From: Vibrio penaeicida
GTDB taxonomy: Bacteria; Pseudomonadota; Gammaproteobacteria; Enterobacterales; Vibrionaceae
NCBI RefSeq assembly: GCF_019977755.1
Contig: NZ_AP025145.1
Coordinates: forward strand, 1,054,001 to 1,118,000
Direction of reading: 5' to 3'
DNA: 64,000 bases
Below, piece by piece: positions 15,905-25,440 of this stretch. The position numbers were made by a program, and so were the translations under genes. Each line of letters starts with the position of its first letter. The first letter of the stretch is position 1. The notes under the pieces were generated by a model. The model was given only the letters and a program-made list of their open reading frames with translations. It had not been told where the DNA came from and did not search any database.

Positions 15905-17014
15905 ATGAAGGACATTATGATAGTAGACGATACACCTGCTAATCTAAAACTCCTAGAATCAATTTTGACTGGCGAAGGCTATAACATTAGAGTGGCTATA
16001 AATGGTGAAATGGCCATAAAGAGCATTGCTAATAATGTTCCGGACTTGGTTTTGATGGATATTAACATGCCTGGGATTAGTGGGATTGAAGCGTGTAGAC
16101 AGTTAAAATTAAACTCTGAGTTATGTGACGTTCCTGTTGTTTTTATTAGTGCCAATTCGGACACCAATTCAATTGAGGAAGCATTCGCAGCGGGAGGGCA
16201 TGATTATATAACTAAGCCATTTAGAGCCAAGGAAGTTCTCATTCGTGTTAAAAGCGTACTATCAATATTAGAAGCACAAAAAGAGAAGTATCGCGCACAA
16301 CTTTTTTCAACCATGATCAATATCATAATGGGAGTTGCACATGAAATGAATACGCCTATTGGAGTATGCGTTACCTCAAGTAGCCATCTTCTAGATCAAA
16401 CGAATAGGATGAATGGGAAACTAGAATCAAATAAACTTACACGCGATGATATAATAAGTTGGATTGAACAGGAAGAAAGTATATCTCAGCTGATTACTAC
16501 AAATCTTAATAAATTAAATCAATTAATAACAGCCTTTAAAACATTGCCAGTACATGATCTTCCTGATGTAGAAATAGTAAACCTTCAAGATCTTATTTGT
16601 GATATTGGTAAATCTAAAGAAAAAGAACTTGAAGAGAATAATGTTACGCTAAATCTGGCTTGCAACGATATTATTGTTTCAACAAAGAAGAAACTTATTA
16701 TCAAACTATTCGATAAGTTAATTGAAAACTCTCTCGATCATGCATTCGTTGATGGTGGCAATAAGGTGATTGATATTGACCTAGATAAAAATGGTAGGGA
16801 AATTATTATTACATATCAAGATAATGGTGTCGGCATGGATTTTAATGACTTAGAAAAGATTTTTGACCCATTCTTCACAACCAAGAGAATAGACAAACAC
16901 TTAGGATTCAGCGCAACTATTATTTATATGACTGTAATATGGGGACTAGAAGGAAGTATTCACGTGAAGTCGGAAGAGGGATTAAAATATAATATAAGAA
17001 TACCGATTAACTGA
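15905..17014 (+). CDS. REC-histidine kinase protein with degenerate ATP lid
   Basis: A soluble ~369-residue protein with an N-terminal receiver (VDDTPANLK; phospho-Asp 52 in LVLMDINMP; Lys in ITKPF), then a DHp helix with His ~146 (IIMGVAHEMNTPIGV) and a HATPase domain (LIENSLDHAF, YQDNGVGMD, FDPFFTTKR). The G2 box, normally GxGLG after FFTTKR, reads RIDKHLGFSATII, lacking the glycines, so ATP-lid function is doubtful. It may be a phospho-switch or pseudokinase receiving phosphate from the hybrid kinase. ATG 15905 is chosen because GGGGGAAG lies just upstream; the frame is open from a TTG at 15860 abutting the kinase stop. No DNA-binding output domain. Confidence 0.88.
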   Translation: MKDIMIVDDTPANLKLLESILTGEGYNIRVAINGEMAIKSIANNVPDLVLMDINMPGISGIEACRQLKLNSELCDVPVVFISANSDTNSIEEAFAAGGHDYITKPFRAKEVLIRVKSVLSILEAQKEKYRAQLFSTMINIIMGVAHEMNTPIGVCVTSSSHLLDQTNRMNGKLESNKLTRDDIISWIEQEESISQLITTNLNKLNQLITAFKTLPVHDLPDVEIVNLQDLICDIGKSKEKELEENNVTLNLACNDIIVSTKKKLIIKLFDKLIENSLDHAFVDGGNKVIDIDLDKNGREIIITYQDNGVGMDFNDLEKIFDPFFTTKRIDKHLGFSATIIYMTVIWGLEGSIHVKSEEGLKYNIRIPIN

Positions 17015-17215
17015 TGTGAACATAAGATAACTAAGCCATCTGGCATAAGCACTAACTCACCCGATTTTTTCTCGTTTCGTTAACCTCTAAAAAACCGAAC
17101 TAAGAGCGATTTCCTTTGCGGATGCTCGCCCATCCATATGTTAGCCTCATCTTATGTACACTTGACAACTAGAAGACTAGATAGCGACTAACCTTCGAGA
17201 ATTTGCCGAATAAGT

Positions 17216-17238
17216 AAAAAAGAGGCATCTCTGTTTTT
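17216..17238 (+). terminator. probable terminator of the sensory operon
   Basis: AAAAAAGAG-GCAT-CTCTGTTTTT forms a short stem with a T5 tail, 200 bp past the last kinase gene. The interval 17015-17215 shows no gene. Confidence 0.5.
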
Positions 17239-17262
17239 CGAAACTTTCTAAGATTAAAACGT

Positions 17263-17295
17263 AAAAAGGGCGCTGTTAAAACAGCGCCCTTTTTC
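17263..17295 (-). terminator. terminator of tRNA-Ser
   Basis: Perfect 15-bp stem AAAAAGGGCGCTGTT/AACAGCGCCCTTTTT just past the tRNA 3' end on the minus strand; T-rich on either strand. Confidence 0.85.
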
Positions 17296-17299
17296 AATG

Positions 17300-17390
17300 T
17301 GGCGGAGAGATAGGGATTTGAACCCTAGATACGCTATTAACGTATGCCGGTTTTCAAGACCGGTGCTTTCAACCACTCAGCCATCTCTCC
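17300..17390 (-). tRNA. tRNA-Ser(TGA)
   Basis: The minus strand gives a 91-nt class II tRNA: GGAGAGATGGCTGAGTGG at the 5' end, anticodon loop CTTGAAA with anticodon TGA, a long variable arm (ATACGTTAATAGCGTAT), the T arm GGGTTCAAATCCC and an encoded CCA. Acceptor arms pair fully. Reads UCA and related Ser codons. Confidence 0.97.
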
Positions 17391-17402
17391 GTTGCGGTGC
17401 AA

Positions 17403-17431
17403 ATATTATGTAAATGCTCGATCCTTGTAAA
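17403..17431 (-). promoter_or_regulatory. promoter of tRNA-Ser
   Basis: On the minus strand -35 TTTACA (17431-17426), 17-bp spacer, -10 TAATAT (17408-17403), 12 bp before the tRNA 5' end. The remaining 17432-17737 is AT-rich with no gene seen. Confidence 0.75.
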
Positions 17432-17737
17432 GGAATAAATTAAGTTTTTAAAACGTTTGGCGGTATTTTGAACGATATGGTGACTTAGCACTCATTGATT
17501 TGTATTGAATTGACAAAAGAGAGTAATAAATAGCGAAATGTTAAAAATATAATCAATTTACCTTGTGACTGAAGGGGATAATAAAATATTGTTTTATTAT
17601 TTATCTTTTTGTTTTTTATGGATATATGATGTTTCAGACAACACTTGTTCGCCCGAAAGTATTTGCCACTTTTACTAATCTCATTCAAAATTACTATTAA
17701 GAACTCTTATGAGAGTTGTTGTGTAGTAAGGTAAAAT

Positions 17738-18424
17738 ATGAAAGTTGTTGATATTCTCAAACACAAAAGTGAGTCACTGGCTAAGAAGCATCATTTCGAG
17801 TTTCGTGAATTGATGTCTCCGATGCTGCGTGAATACTGGAGTGATATTGTTAATAGAGCGCACGCGCAACATCTTTTTCCATGGGTAAAAGATCACAGTA
17901 CACCTGCAGTTAATGAAGAGTCTCCACAAGTAGACAAAACACTTATTTCAATGTCGAAAGAGGCGGAAGAGCTGTATCTCGAATTGCAGAATCAATTAAA
18001 TGAAGAGATTCATGTCGGTGATTGGGCTACGATCGACCAAGAGCGTATTAACGCGTTTGGCCTAGTGACGGAAGATATGCAGTGGATACATACCGATCCA
18101 GAGCGTGCTTCTCTAGAGTCACCGTTCAAAACACCAGTAGCGCACGGTTTTCTTACATTGTCGATGCTCTCTAAGCTCACAGACAGCGTTGACCCCGAGA
18201 ACCCGCAGTTTCCTGCTGCAAAAATGACGGTAAACATTGGGTTGAACCATGTTCGTTTCCCATATCCAGTGAAAGCCGGAAATCGCATTCGTGCTAGAAG
18301 TAAGCTTCTTAAAGTTACTCCAGTTTCTAAAGGCATAGAAATTGAGCGTGAAATTAAAGTGGAAATTGAAGGTATTCGCCGACCAGGGTGTGTTGTTGTG
18401 TCGGTAATTCGATTAGTAATATAG
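17738..18424 (+). CDS. MaoC-family (R)-specific enoyl-CoA hydratase
   Basis: A 228-residue protein with a MaoC hot-dog domain in its C-terminal two thirds. The hydratase motif is present: GLVTEDMQWIHTDPERA supplies the Asp and His, and FKTPVAHGFLTLSM the following conserved stretch. Such enzymes hydrate trans-2-enoyl-CoA to (R)-3-hydroxyacyl-CoA, linking beta-oxidation to PHA or other lipids. The first ~75 residues are an extra helical region, also seen in PhaJ-like MaoC proteins of Vibrio. ATG has an AAGG ribosome binding site. Own terminator downstream. Confidence 0.88.
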   Translation: MKVVDILKHKSESLAKKHHFEFRELMSPMLREYWSDIVNRAHAQHLFPWVKDHSTPAVNEESPQVDKTLISMSKEAEELYLELQNQLNEEIHVGDWATIDQERINAFGLVTEDMQWIHTDPERASLESPFKTPVAHGFLTLSMLSKLTDSVDPENPQFPAAKMTVNIGLNHVRFPYPVKAGNRIRARSKLLKVTPVSKGIEIEREIKVEIEGIRRPGCVVVSVIRLVI

Positions 18425-18438
18425 TCGTTAATTAACAT

Positions 18439-18468
18439 AAAAAGGCTGTCAAGTGGCAGCCTTTTTAT
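18439..18468 (+). terminator. terminator of the MaoC gene
   Basis: Stem AAAAAGGCTG/CAGCCTTTTT with an 8-nt loop. T-rich on both strands, so it may also serve the convergent pstS-like gene. Confidence 0.88.
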
Positions 18469-18486
18469 ATTTTTGGATGTCATTTA

Positions 18487-19305
18487 TTAATCAGAGGAGT
18501 GAATTCCGGTGTAGCCGTAGTCCTCAATTAACATCTGACCTTTATTCGACAAAACATATTTTATGAACAACTTTCCTTGTTCTGTAATCGTTTCTTTATC
18601 GTGAAACAGTAGAAATGGCCGCGACAGTTCATATTTATTATTTGCGATGTTTTGACTTGTTGGTGTTACATTTTCAAAAGATATCGCCTTCACAGAGCGG
18701 TCAACTGAGCCTAGTGAGATAAAACCAATCGCTTGAGGGTTATGGTTCACTATCGTTTTCACCATGCTATTGCTGTTTACGACTAGGTTTTCAGCGTTAA
18801 TATTGGACACTAAGCGGTTATTGACGACTTTAGTTAGCCCAAGCAAGCTTTCAAAACTGTAACGAGTCCCAGATGACGTTTCTCTCGTCACGACAGCGAT
18901 AGTTCGATCTTCGCCTCCAAGTTGTTTCCAGTTACTCACTTTCCCTAAATAAATATCCGTCAGCTGCTTACGCGATAAATTCTTTATGGTGTTAGCGCGG
19001 TTAACAACGACAGCTAATCCGTCGAATGCGATGGGGTAAACAGCCAGCGACTCGTCGAATTCTGCATCCGTCAAATAGCGAGAGCTCATCCCAATTTCAG
19101 CTACGCCTTTCTTTACCAAAGTTATTCCAGCGGTTGAGCCTATTCCTTGAATAGCGACAAAAGTGTCAGGGTGCTCTGAATTGTATTTTTCTGCGACCAC
19201 ATCCATGATGCGGCTCATGGATGTCGAGCCAGTAACATTGATTTCATTGGCATGTATAGAAAAAACAAACAAGGAAAAAAAAGCGGCAAACACAACGCGA
19301 AACAT
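18487..19305 (-). CDS. PstS-like phosphate-binding protein (orphan)
   Basis: A 272-residue periplasmic phosphate-binding protein. Signal peptide to about residue 19 (FSIHA|NE). Phosphate-site signatures are ITVTGSTSMSRIM-like near the start (NVTGSTSMS), GIGSTAG, and TRETSSGTRYSFE, where Arg, Ser and Thr bind phosphate in PstS. Normal partners pstC, pstA, pstB are absent here, so it must share another Pst permease or act as a stand-alone phosphate scavenger or sensor. A Pho-box-like repeat lies 40-57 bp upstream. Confidence 0.9.
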   Translation of the reverse strand: MFRVVFAAFFSLFVFSIHANEINVTGSTSMSRIMDVVAEKYNSEHPDTFVAIQGIGSTAGITLVKKGVAEIGMSSRYLTDAEFDESLAVYPIAFDGLAVVVNRANTIKNLSRKQLTDIYLGKVSNWKQLGGEDRTIAVVTRETSSGTRYSFESLLGLTKVVNNRLVSNINAENLVVNSNSMVKTIVNHNPQAIGFISLGSVDRSVKAISFENVTPTSQNIANNKYELSRPFLLFHDKETITEQGKLFIKYVLSNKGQMLIEDYGYTGIHSSD

Positions 19306-19344
19306 AGATTACTCCATATAGTGGATATTATTTCGAGCCATCAT

Positions 19345-19362
19345 ATGTCGTAAGAATGACAT
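19345..19362 (-). promoter_or_regulatory. possible Pho box
   Basis: Minus strand ATGTCAT-TCTT-ACGACAT: two 7-mers 4 bp apart, resembling the PhoB direct repeat CTGTCAT-N4-CTGTCAT (second half weaker). Located just upstream of an orphan pstS. Moderate match only. Confidence 0.45.
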
Positions 19363-19573
19363 TTTTGTGAATCCTCTTGTTACAAGCAGTATTGACATAA
19401 CTCTACTGATATTTGATTCACTTAAGTTCATTTTTTTGAGCGTGCTTAATCCTGAACGAACAGGTATGGAGTTAGTCTTAGGCGAGTAATTGATGAAAAT
19501 ATTCGCTCAATAAAGGATAAAACTGAGAAGTGGGTTTATAGTTATTGTGGGGTAAAGGAAGGAGGATAGATCC

Positions 19574-19933
19574 ATGTTGGTATGTGATATTGACCGCCAA
19601 CGCCTCGATAAGCTGGCAAGCAAACTGTGCGAACACAGAAACCAAGGCTTGCCCATTGAGCATGGAAAAGCGCATTTTGAGGTTCTAGAATCGGGAGTAT
19701 TGTTTACTAAATCCTTTTTTAAATTGGATTCAGGGCACCCAGATTATTCAAAAGATGTAGCAAAAGTAGAATTCGACCCAGATGAACACACTTGGCAGTT
19801 GTTCGTCAATAAGCGTCAGAAGGAATCGTTGTCGAAAGTGTGGCACCCACATCCGGTGGTGCCACGCAGTAGAGATTTGTCACAAGTGTTTTCGGTGATC
19901 GAATCAGACCAAGAGAACTGTATTTGGTACTGA
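19574..19933 (+). CDS. DUF3024 protein
   Basis: A 119-residue soluble protein resembling the DUF3024 family found in Vibrio and relatives. Conserved elements are the DVAKVEFDPDEHTWQLF strand region and the KVWHPHPVVPRS segment. Function unknown. ATG is preceded by a very strong AAGGAAGGAGG. It is convergent with the AraC gene; no partner gene. Confidence 0.75.
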   Translation: MLVCDIDRQRLDKLASKLCEHRNQGLPIEHGKAHFEVLESGVLFTKSFFKLDSGHPDYSKDVAKVEFDPDEHTWQLFVNKRQKESLSKVWHPHPVVPRSRDLSQVFSVIESDQENCIWY

Positions 19934-19996
19934 TTCCTCATTAAAAGCAAATTGGCGAATTTATCTCATTTCAATGCGCCGCTATGAGAACTAGGT

Positions 19997-20827
19997 TCAC
20001 ATAGTGGCGTGTCTGAGTTCCTCACGGTTCCAGTTAATGCGAGAGCGGAATTCTTTAGGCGTCATACCTTGAATGCTCTTAAACGCAGTACTGAAGTGTG
20101 CAGCGCTTTTAAAGCCGCTTTGGAAAGCAATTTCGCAAATAGACTCATGAGAAGCACGCAGTTGGTTCGCTGCGTAGTTTATACGCTTTTCCTTCAATAG
20201 GTGCGAGAACGAGAGCTCTTCAGCAGACAAACGTCGCTTAAGCGTCGCAGGAGACATACCTAGTGTGCGAGAAACGCTTTCAAGCGAGATTTCGCTTTGA
20301 ATATTTTTTTCAATATGCTGGATAACTCGCTGGCTAACTTTTAGCTCAAATGAGTTGTGAATCAAGCGTCTAAGGCTTGGGTTCACTTTTAGCATCTCGC
20401 TCACAAGCGCTCTAGCAAGAAACTCTGCTGTTTCGTTTGGTCCTTTTGCTTCTTCTAAAATACCGATAAGCAAATCTTGGATGGATTGCGCGACGACATC
20501 ATCAGAATCGAATTTAACAAAGGAATTCTCTTGCTTACCAAAGACGTAATCTTCAGTGCCAGCTTTGATGCTTTGTAAAATTGAAGTATCCAAATGGATA
20601 GCTGTTGCGTTAATTGCGTTATTCTCAAGATCCGTTTTTACATCAGTCAGCAGTGAGATATCCAATAAAGTAAATTCTCCACTGCTTAACTTTCCAATAA
20701 CGCCATCGGGAAATTTGAATGAAGCGCTGCCTTCAATCACCATAAAAATGACTGGATTGGCGGCGTGATATCTATCACGATCTCGTTGTTGGAAATTGCT
20801 GAACTTTTGTAGGGTTACATTCGCCAT
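19997..20827 (-). CDS. AraC-family transcriptional regulator
   Basis: A 276-residue regulator. The N-terminal ~170 residues are a cupin-like sensor region (IFMVIEGSASFKFPDG). The C-terminal two helix-turn-helix domain is clear: ISLESVSRTLGMSPATLKRRL and ESICEIAFQSGFKSAAHFST, closing with MTPKEFRSR (about residues 180-268). Ligand and targets unknown; neither neighbour is an obvious target. GAGAAG lies upstream of the ATG. Confidence 0.9.
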   Translation of the reverse strand: MANVTLQKFSNFQQRDRDRYHAANPVIFMVIEGSASFKFPDGVIGKLSSGEFTLLDISLLTDVKTDLENNAINATAIHLDTSILQSIKAGTEDYVFGKQENSFVKFDSDDVVAQSIQDLLIGILEEAKGPNETAEFLARALVSEMLKVNPSLRRLIHNSFELKVSQRVIQHIEKNIQSEISLESVSRTLGMSPATLKRRLSAEELSFSHLLKEKRINYAANQLRASHESICEIAFQSGFKSAAHFSTAFKSIQGMTPKEFRSRINWNREELRHATM

Positions 20828-21000
20828 AGCACTTCTCTGTTTTTGTTTCTTCCGTAACTTAATTATTTCTATTGAGTTTTTGAAATCAAGGAAAGTTGAG
20901 CTGAATTATGACTGATGCCAATTAATGAGACAACTAGAAGTTTGTTAACGTAAGTAATTGATAAGGCGTTGCTTTAACTGAAATGCGCATTTTATTTAAT

Positions 21001-21037
21001 GAAAACAAAAAGAGCTCTCCTTTCTTAGAGAGCTCTT
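21001..21037 (-). terminator. terminator of rnb
   Basis: Perfect 10-bp stem AAGAGCTCTC/GAGAGCTCTT (21010-21037) followed on the minus strand by TTTTGTTTTC. Confidence 0.85.
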
Positions 21038-21072
21038 AAGTGATTATTTTTTATATAAACTTTGAGAAGTGT

Positions 21073-23043
21073 TTAGTTTGTTCCAAAAACTTTAGTTGGT
21101 TTCGCGACAAGGTTACGATTTTCAAGGTTGACATCGATCAAGATAATTTCAAGCACATCACCTAGTTGCCACTCAACAGACTTATCGATGATGACTTGAC
21201 CGAGTTCACTGTTACATTCAATGCGTTCTTTATTATCTAAAATTTGTGAGCTCGGTATAAAAGCAGACGCACCATTTTCCAAAATACGGATACGAGCGCC
21301 AGCTCTATTTACGTCAAAAATCTCACCTTGGAAACAGGTTTTGTTCTTAGGTGCATCTATCAACGTACGTGCATATAACCAATCACCGACATTGCGTTCT
21401 GCAATTTTATGATGCTTGCGATGAAGCGCTAATTCTTCACCAACTTGATCATCGGGCTTTTGTACCGGTTCCTTACCAAGGATGAGTGCTTTTAGCATAC
21501 GGTGGTTAATCATGTCACCGTATTTACGAATAGGTGAAGTCCACGTTGCGTAAATATCCAAACCCATGGCGTAGTGCGCTTCTGGTTGGTTACCCATTTC
21601 ACTGTATGCTTGATATTTTCGGATGCGATTATCTAAATACGACGTATCTTGGTTACTCAACCAACGACGGATTTTGCTGAATCCTTCTAGAGATTTCGCT
21701 TCTTCAGCGGTAAATGGTTCAGCGTTGTCGGTGTTGATAAGCTCTAACGCTTCAGCCAATTTGTCTTCTTTGAAACCAGCATGCGTATTGAATACACCCG
21801 TACCAAAACGTTCTTTAAGCGCTTTACCCGCACAAATATTTGCGGTGATCATCGACTCTTCAACTAAGCGATTAGCGGTACGGCGTGAATCAGCATGTAT
21901 TGCAATTACGTCGTTGTCTTCACTTAATTCAAACCGATAGTCTGGGCGATCAGGAAAAACAACAGCATGTTTTTCACGCCAATCTGCGCGTGCTAGTGCA
22001 AACTCATGCAAATCTTTTACTACTTCAGCAATAACATCGCTAGGTTCCCAATTGTCTGAAGAACCTGTTTCTAACCAATCTGAAACGTGGTCGTAGACTA
22101 AGCGGGCATGCGATTTGATGTTAGCAGCAAAGAATCGAATATCGTCGCCGATAACGCCATCTTTATCGACTGTGACGGAGCAGCAAAGGGCAGGGCGGAT
22201 TTCATCTTCCAAGAGAGAGCAAAGTTCATCGGCTAAATCTCGTGGTAGCATTGGAATGTTTCTGCCAGGCATGTAAATCGTGAATCCACGGTCTCTAGCG
22301 ACTTTATCCATTTCATCGTCTGGTGTGATGTAGGCTGTTGGGTCGGCTATTGCAATCGTGAGGTCAAAACCACCGTTGTCGTTTTTCTTAGCATATAACG
22401 CATCGTCCATATCTTTCGTTGATTCACCATCAATCGTAACGAAAGGAACGTTTGTCATATCGACGCGTTCAAGATCTGCATCGTCTTTAAGTTCCCAATT
22501 ATCGATGCCAGCCGGTTCACTGTTTGGCAGGTCATTTTGGGCTAGGGTTACCCACCAAGGTGCTATCTTGTCGTTCGCGTCGGTGATTTTTTTTGAAATT
22601 TCGGCAAAGAACCCGTTTTCGCCATTAAGAGGATGGCGTGTCAAATGAGCCACTACCCAATCACCTTCATTTAAGGTTTCTGGGTTTAGCCCTTTCTTGG
22701 CTTTTGCTTTTAATGAGAGCTTTTTTAGTTGGGGATGGTCTGGGGTCACGTTTAAGCGACCTTTGAACATTTTAATTCTGCCGATAAAGCGAGTCAAAGA
22801 CTGCTCTATCAGTTTATCTGGTTCTGCAACTTCTTTTTCATTCTCTGTTCGGATGATGGCTTCTACTTTGTCCCCATGCATACACTTTTTCATGTAAGGA
22901 GGTGGGATAAAGAAAGAAGTCTTACTATCTACTTCTAAAAATCCAAAGCCTTTGTCTGTCGCTTTAATTGTCCCTTCTTTAGTTGGGAGGTTTTCTTTTA
23001 TTTGCTGCTTTAATTGAGCTAGTAACGGGTTATCTTGAAACAT
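21073..23043 (-). CDS. rnb: exoribonuclease II
   Basis: A 656-residue RNase II, the 3'-5' processive exoribonuclease that degrades single-stranded RNA. Cold-shock-like RNA-binding domains come first ([26 protein letters not shown]), then the RNB catalytic domain with the Asp cluster in [19 protein letters not shown] (around residue 205), the [16 protein letters not shown] motif, and a C-terminal S1 domain ([20 protein letters not shown]). Length is close to the E. coli enzyme (644). Divergent from deaD; both act in RNA turnover and are often close in Vibrio genomes. Confidence 0.97.
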   Translation of the reverse strand: MFQDNPLLAQLKQQIKENLPTKEGTIKATDKGFGFLEVDSKTSFFIPPPYMKKCMHGDKVEAIIRTENEKEVAEPDKLIEQSLTRFIGRIKMFKGRLNVTPDHPQLKKLSLKAKAKKGLNPETLNEGDWVVAHLTRHPLNGENGFFAEISKKITDANDKIAPWWVTLAQNDLPNSEPAGIDNWELKDDADLERVDMTNVPFVTIDGESTKDMDDALYAKKNDNGGFDLTIAIADPTAYITPDDEMDKVARDRGFTIYMPGRNIPMLPRDLADELCSLLEDEIRPALCCSVTVDKDGVIGDDIRFFAANIKSHARLVYDHVSDWLETGSSDNWEPSDVIAEVVKDLHEFALARADWREKHAVVFPDRPDYRFELSEDNDVIAIHADSRRTANRLVEESMITANICAGKALKERFGTGVFNTHAGFKEDKLAEALELINTDNAEPFTAEEAKSLEGFSKIRRWLSNQDTSYLDNRIRKYQAYSEMGNQPEAHYAMGLDIYATWTSPIRKYGDMINHRMLKALILGKEPVQKPDDQVGEELALHRKHHKIAERNVGDWLYARTLIDAPKNKTCFQGEIFDVNRAGARIRILENGASAFIPSSQILDNKERIECNSELGQVIIDKSVEWQLGDVLEIILIDVNLENRNLVAKPTKVFGTN

Positions 23044-23423
23044 CTTTATTGGTCGCTGTTAATTATCCGCTTCACTATATAGTCTGAATTTCCGCATTGC
23101 TAGATAAAGTCGAAATTTTCCCCTGATTTAGTGGGGTTGAAAGCTTTATAAAGTAGAGGGTCGAAGATGCAAAAGTGTGCAATATGTCCATTTGATGACC
23201 CAAAAAAGAGGAAAACAATGAAAAATGTGATGAATTTCAATTTTTTCTGGCATTTCTTGTGCTTTTCAGGCAGAATCCGTCTCCCTTAATGATGTCCCTA
23301 GCGGCTTGATGCGTTTTATTACTTATCCGCATCTGAACGGAGTCAGTATACCTTCTGGATTGGTATTGGAATTGGTAGAGCACGTGGGACCGTTTGTTTT
23401 TGTTTTAATATAGTGGGATCCCA
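23044..23423 (+). other. long leader of deaD with a broken ORF-like segment
   Basis: 380 bp lie between the divergent rnb and deaD. deaD genes usually have long 5' leaders involved in cold and autoregulation. GAGGAAAACAATG at 23210-23220 opens a 23-codon frame (MKNVMNFNFFWHFLCFSG...); a shift at the T6 run (23232-23240) would connect to a frame open to about 23413 containing QAESVSLNDVPSGLMRF. This could be a decayed secreted-protein gene or chance. Confidence 0.35.
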
Positions 23424-25334
23424 ATGCAAGATTCTGTAATTCAGTTTAGTGAATTAGCACTTAATGACGCCATTCTTTCTTCACTTGAAGGTATGGGGTT
23501 CGTTTCTCCAACTCCAATTCAAGCAGCAGCTATTCCTCATCTTCTTGAAGGAAAAGATGCTCTAGGTAAAGCGCAGACAGGTACGGGTAAAACTGCAGCT
23601 TTCTCTCTTCCTCTTCTTAATAAGCTTGACTTAAACCAGCGTAAGCCACAGGCAATTGTTCTTGCCCCAACTCGTGAGCTTGCGATTCAGGTAGCGGCTG
23701 AAATGAAGAACCTGGGTCAAAACATTAAAGGACTTAAAGTTCTTGAGATTTACGGTGGTGCATCCATCGTTGATCAGATGCGTGCACTGAAGTCGGGTGC
23801 GCACATTGTTGTCGGTACTCCTGGTCGAGTTCAAGATTTGATCAACCGTGATCGTCTACACCTAGATGAAGTCCACACGTTCGTTCTTGATGAAGCGGAT
23901 GAAATGTTAAACATGGGCTTTGTTGATGATGTAACTTGGATCATGGAACAAGCGCCAGAAACAGCGCAGCGCGTACTGTTTTCTGCGACTATGCCTCCGA
24001 TGCTTAAAAACATTGTAGAGCGCTTCCTTCGTAACCCTGAGCACATTGATGTAGCAGGTAAGAACCACACCGTTGATAAAGTAGAACAACAATTCTGGGT
24101 TGTTAAAGGTGTTGAAAAAGACGAAGCAATGTCTCGCCTTCTTGAAACAGAAGAAACGGACGCTTCAATTGTCTTTGTTCGTACTCGTCAAGATACTGAG
24201 CGTTTAGCTGATTGGTTGTCTGCGCGTGGCTTTAAAGCAGCGGCTTTGCATGGCGACATTCCTCAGTCTCAGCGTGAACGTACTGTTGATCACATCAAAC
24301 AAGGTGTTATTGACATCTTAGTTGCAACTGACGTTGTTGCACGTGGTCTTGATGTTCCACGCATCACTCACGTATTTAACTACGACATCCCATTCGATGT
24401 AGAGTCATACATCCACCGCATCGGTCGTACAGGTCGTGCTGGACGTAAAGGTAAGGCGATTCTTCTTGTTCGCACTAACCAAATCCGTATGCTTCGCACT
24501 ATTGAGCGAGTGACTAAGTCATCTATGGAAGAAATCCAACTTCCTATTCGCGACAAAGTAGCAGAAGCGCGTTTGGTTAAACTTGGTAATGAACTTGCTG
24601 CTGAAAAAGAGCACAAAGCATTAGACAAGTTCGGCGACTTGATTGAAAAACTTCAAGAGTCTCTAGAAATCGATGCTGCAACACTTGCAGCGATTCTTCT
24701 TAAGCGCCAACAGGGCAAACGCCCACTGTTCTACATTGGTGAAGATCCAATGATTGAAGCGATTGAGCGTGATAAGAAACGTCGTAAAGAGCGCCGTGAA
24801 GGTGGTCGCGATGGTGCACGTGGTTACGGCAATAACAACCAAGACTGGGACACTTACCAGCTTCAGGTTGGTCGTGAGCAAGGTGTACAGGTTAAAGATA
24901 TCGTTGGCGCTCTAGCAAACGAGTTAGGTTTGACTAAAGGTTCTATCGGTGCAATCAAACTTGCACAAGGTCATACCTTCGTACAGCTTCCTAAAGCAAT
25001 GACTTCTGAAGTTGCTGGTAAACTACGCAAACTGCGTATTCGCCAGAAAGAAGTTGGTGCCGTTGTGTGTGACTTTGATGATTTCCGCGAATCTCGTGGT
25101 CGTCGTGAAGGCGGACGTCGTGAAGGTCACCGTGGTAGCGGCGGCTATCGCGGAAACCGTGAAGGCGGTCAAGGTCGTGGAAATCGCGAGGGTGGCCGCG
25201 GAAACCGAGAAGGTGGTCAAGGTCGTGGAAACCGTGAAGGCGGCGAGCGTCGCTTCGATCGTAACCGAGGTGGTGATCACCGCGGAAGCCATCGTGGCGA
25301 AAGAGCCCCTCGCACACGCAGTGTAGAAGCGTAA
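23424..25334 (+). CDS. deaD: DEAD-box RNA helicase DeaD/CsdA
   Basis: A 636-residue ATP-dependent RNA helicase for ribosome assembly and mRNA unwinding at low temperature. Q motif FVSPTPIQAAAIP, Walker A AQTGTGKT, PTRELA, DEAD box (LDEADEMLN), SAT, VATDVVARGLD and HRIGRTGR are all present. A DbpA-like RNA-binding domain follows (GALANELGLTKGSIGAIK, ~485-560). The tail is Gly/Arg/Glu rich, made of alternating GNREGGQGR and GNREGGR units (~575-610), a disordered RNA-binding tail. Terminator at 25343. Confidence 0.97.
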   Translation: MQDSVIQFSELALNDAILSSLEGMGFVSPTPIQAAAIPHLLEGKDALGKAQTGTGKTAAFSLPLLNKLDLNQRKPQAIVLAPTRELAIQVAAEMKNLGQNIKGLKVLEIYGGASIVDQMRALKSGAHIVVGTPGRVQDLINRDRLHLDEVHTFVLDEADEMLNMGFVDDVTWIMEQAPETAQRVLFSATMPPMLKNIVERFLRNPEHIDVAGKNHTVDKVEQQFWVVKGVEKDEAMSRLLETEETDASIVFVRTRQDTERLADWLSARGFKAAALHGDIPQSQRERTVDHIKQGVIDILVATDVVARGLDVPRITHVFNYDIPFDVESYIHRIGRTGRAGRKGKAILLVRTNQIRMLRTIERVTKSSMEEIQLPIRDKVAEARLVKLGNELAAEKEHKALDKFGDLIEKLQESLEIDAATLAAILLKRQQGKRPLFYIGEDPMIEAIERDKKRRKERREGGRDGARGYGNNNQDWDTYQLQVGREQGVQVKDIVGALANELGLTKGSIGAIKLAQGHTFVQLPKAMTSEVAGKLRKLRIRQKEVGAVVCDFDDFRESRGRREGGRREGHRGSGGYRGNREGGQGRGNREGGRGNREGGQGRGNREGGERRFDRNRGGDHRGSHRGERAPRTRSVEA

Positions 25335-25342
25335 AATAGAAG

Positions 25343-25370
25343 AAAGCAGGTCCTTGGACCTGCTTTTTTA
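25343..25370 (+). terminator. terminator of deaD
   Basis: Stem AAAGCAGGTCC/GGACCTGCTTT with a tight loop followed by TTT. Confidence 0.9.
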
Positions 25371-25440
25371 ATATTCAATTAGTGAGATTTTCGGATTAAT
25401 TCTATTGCTCAGCCGTAATTATATTTATTACCCTAATTCG

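Noticed and set aside
17300..17390. tRNA-Ser as an integration site for the AT-rich block
   Set aside because: No integrase gene and no direct repeat of the tRNA 3' end seen on the far side of the block.
25012..25326. Long alternative frames with repetitive Val/Ala or His/Asp peptides on both strands
   Set aside because: Shadows of the Gly/Arg-repeat coding tail of deaD; composition is an artefact of the repeat.
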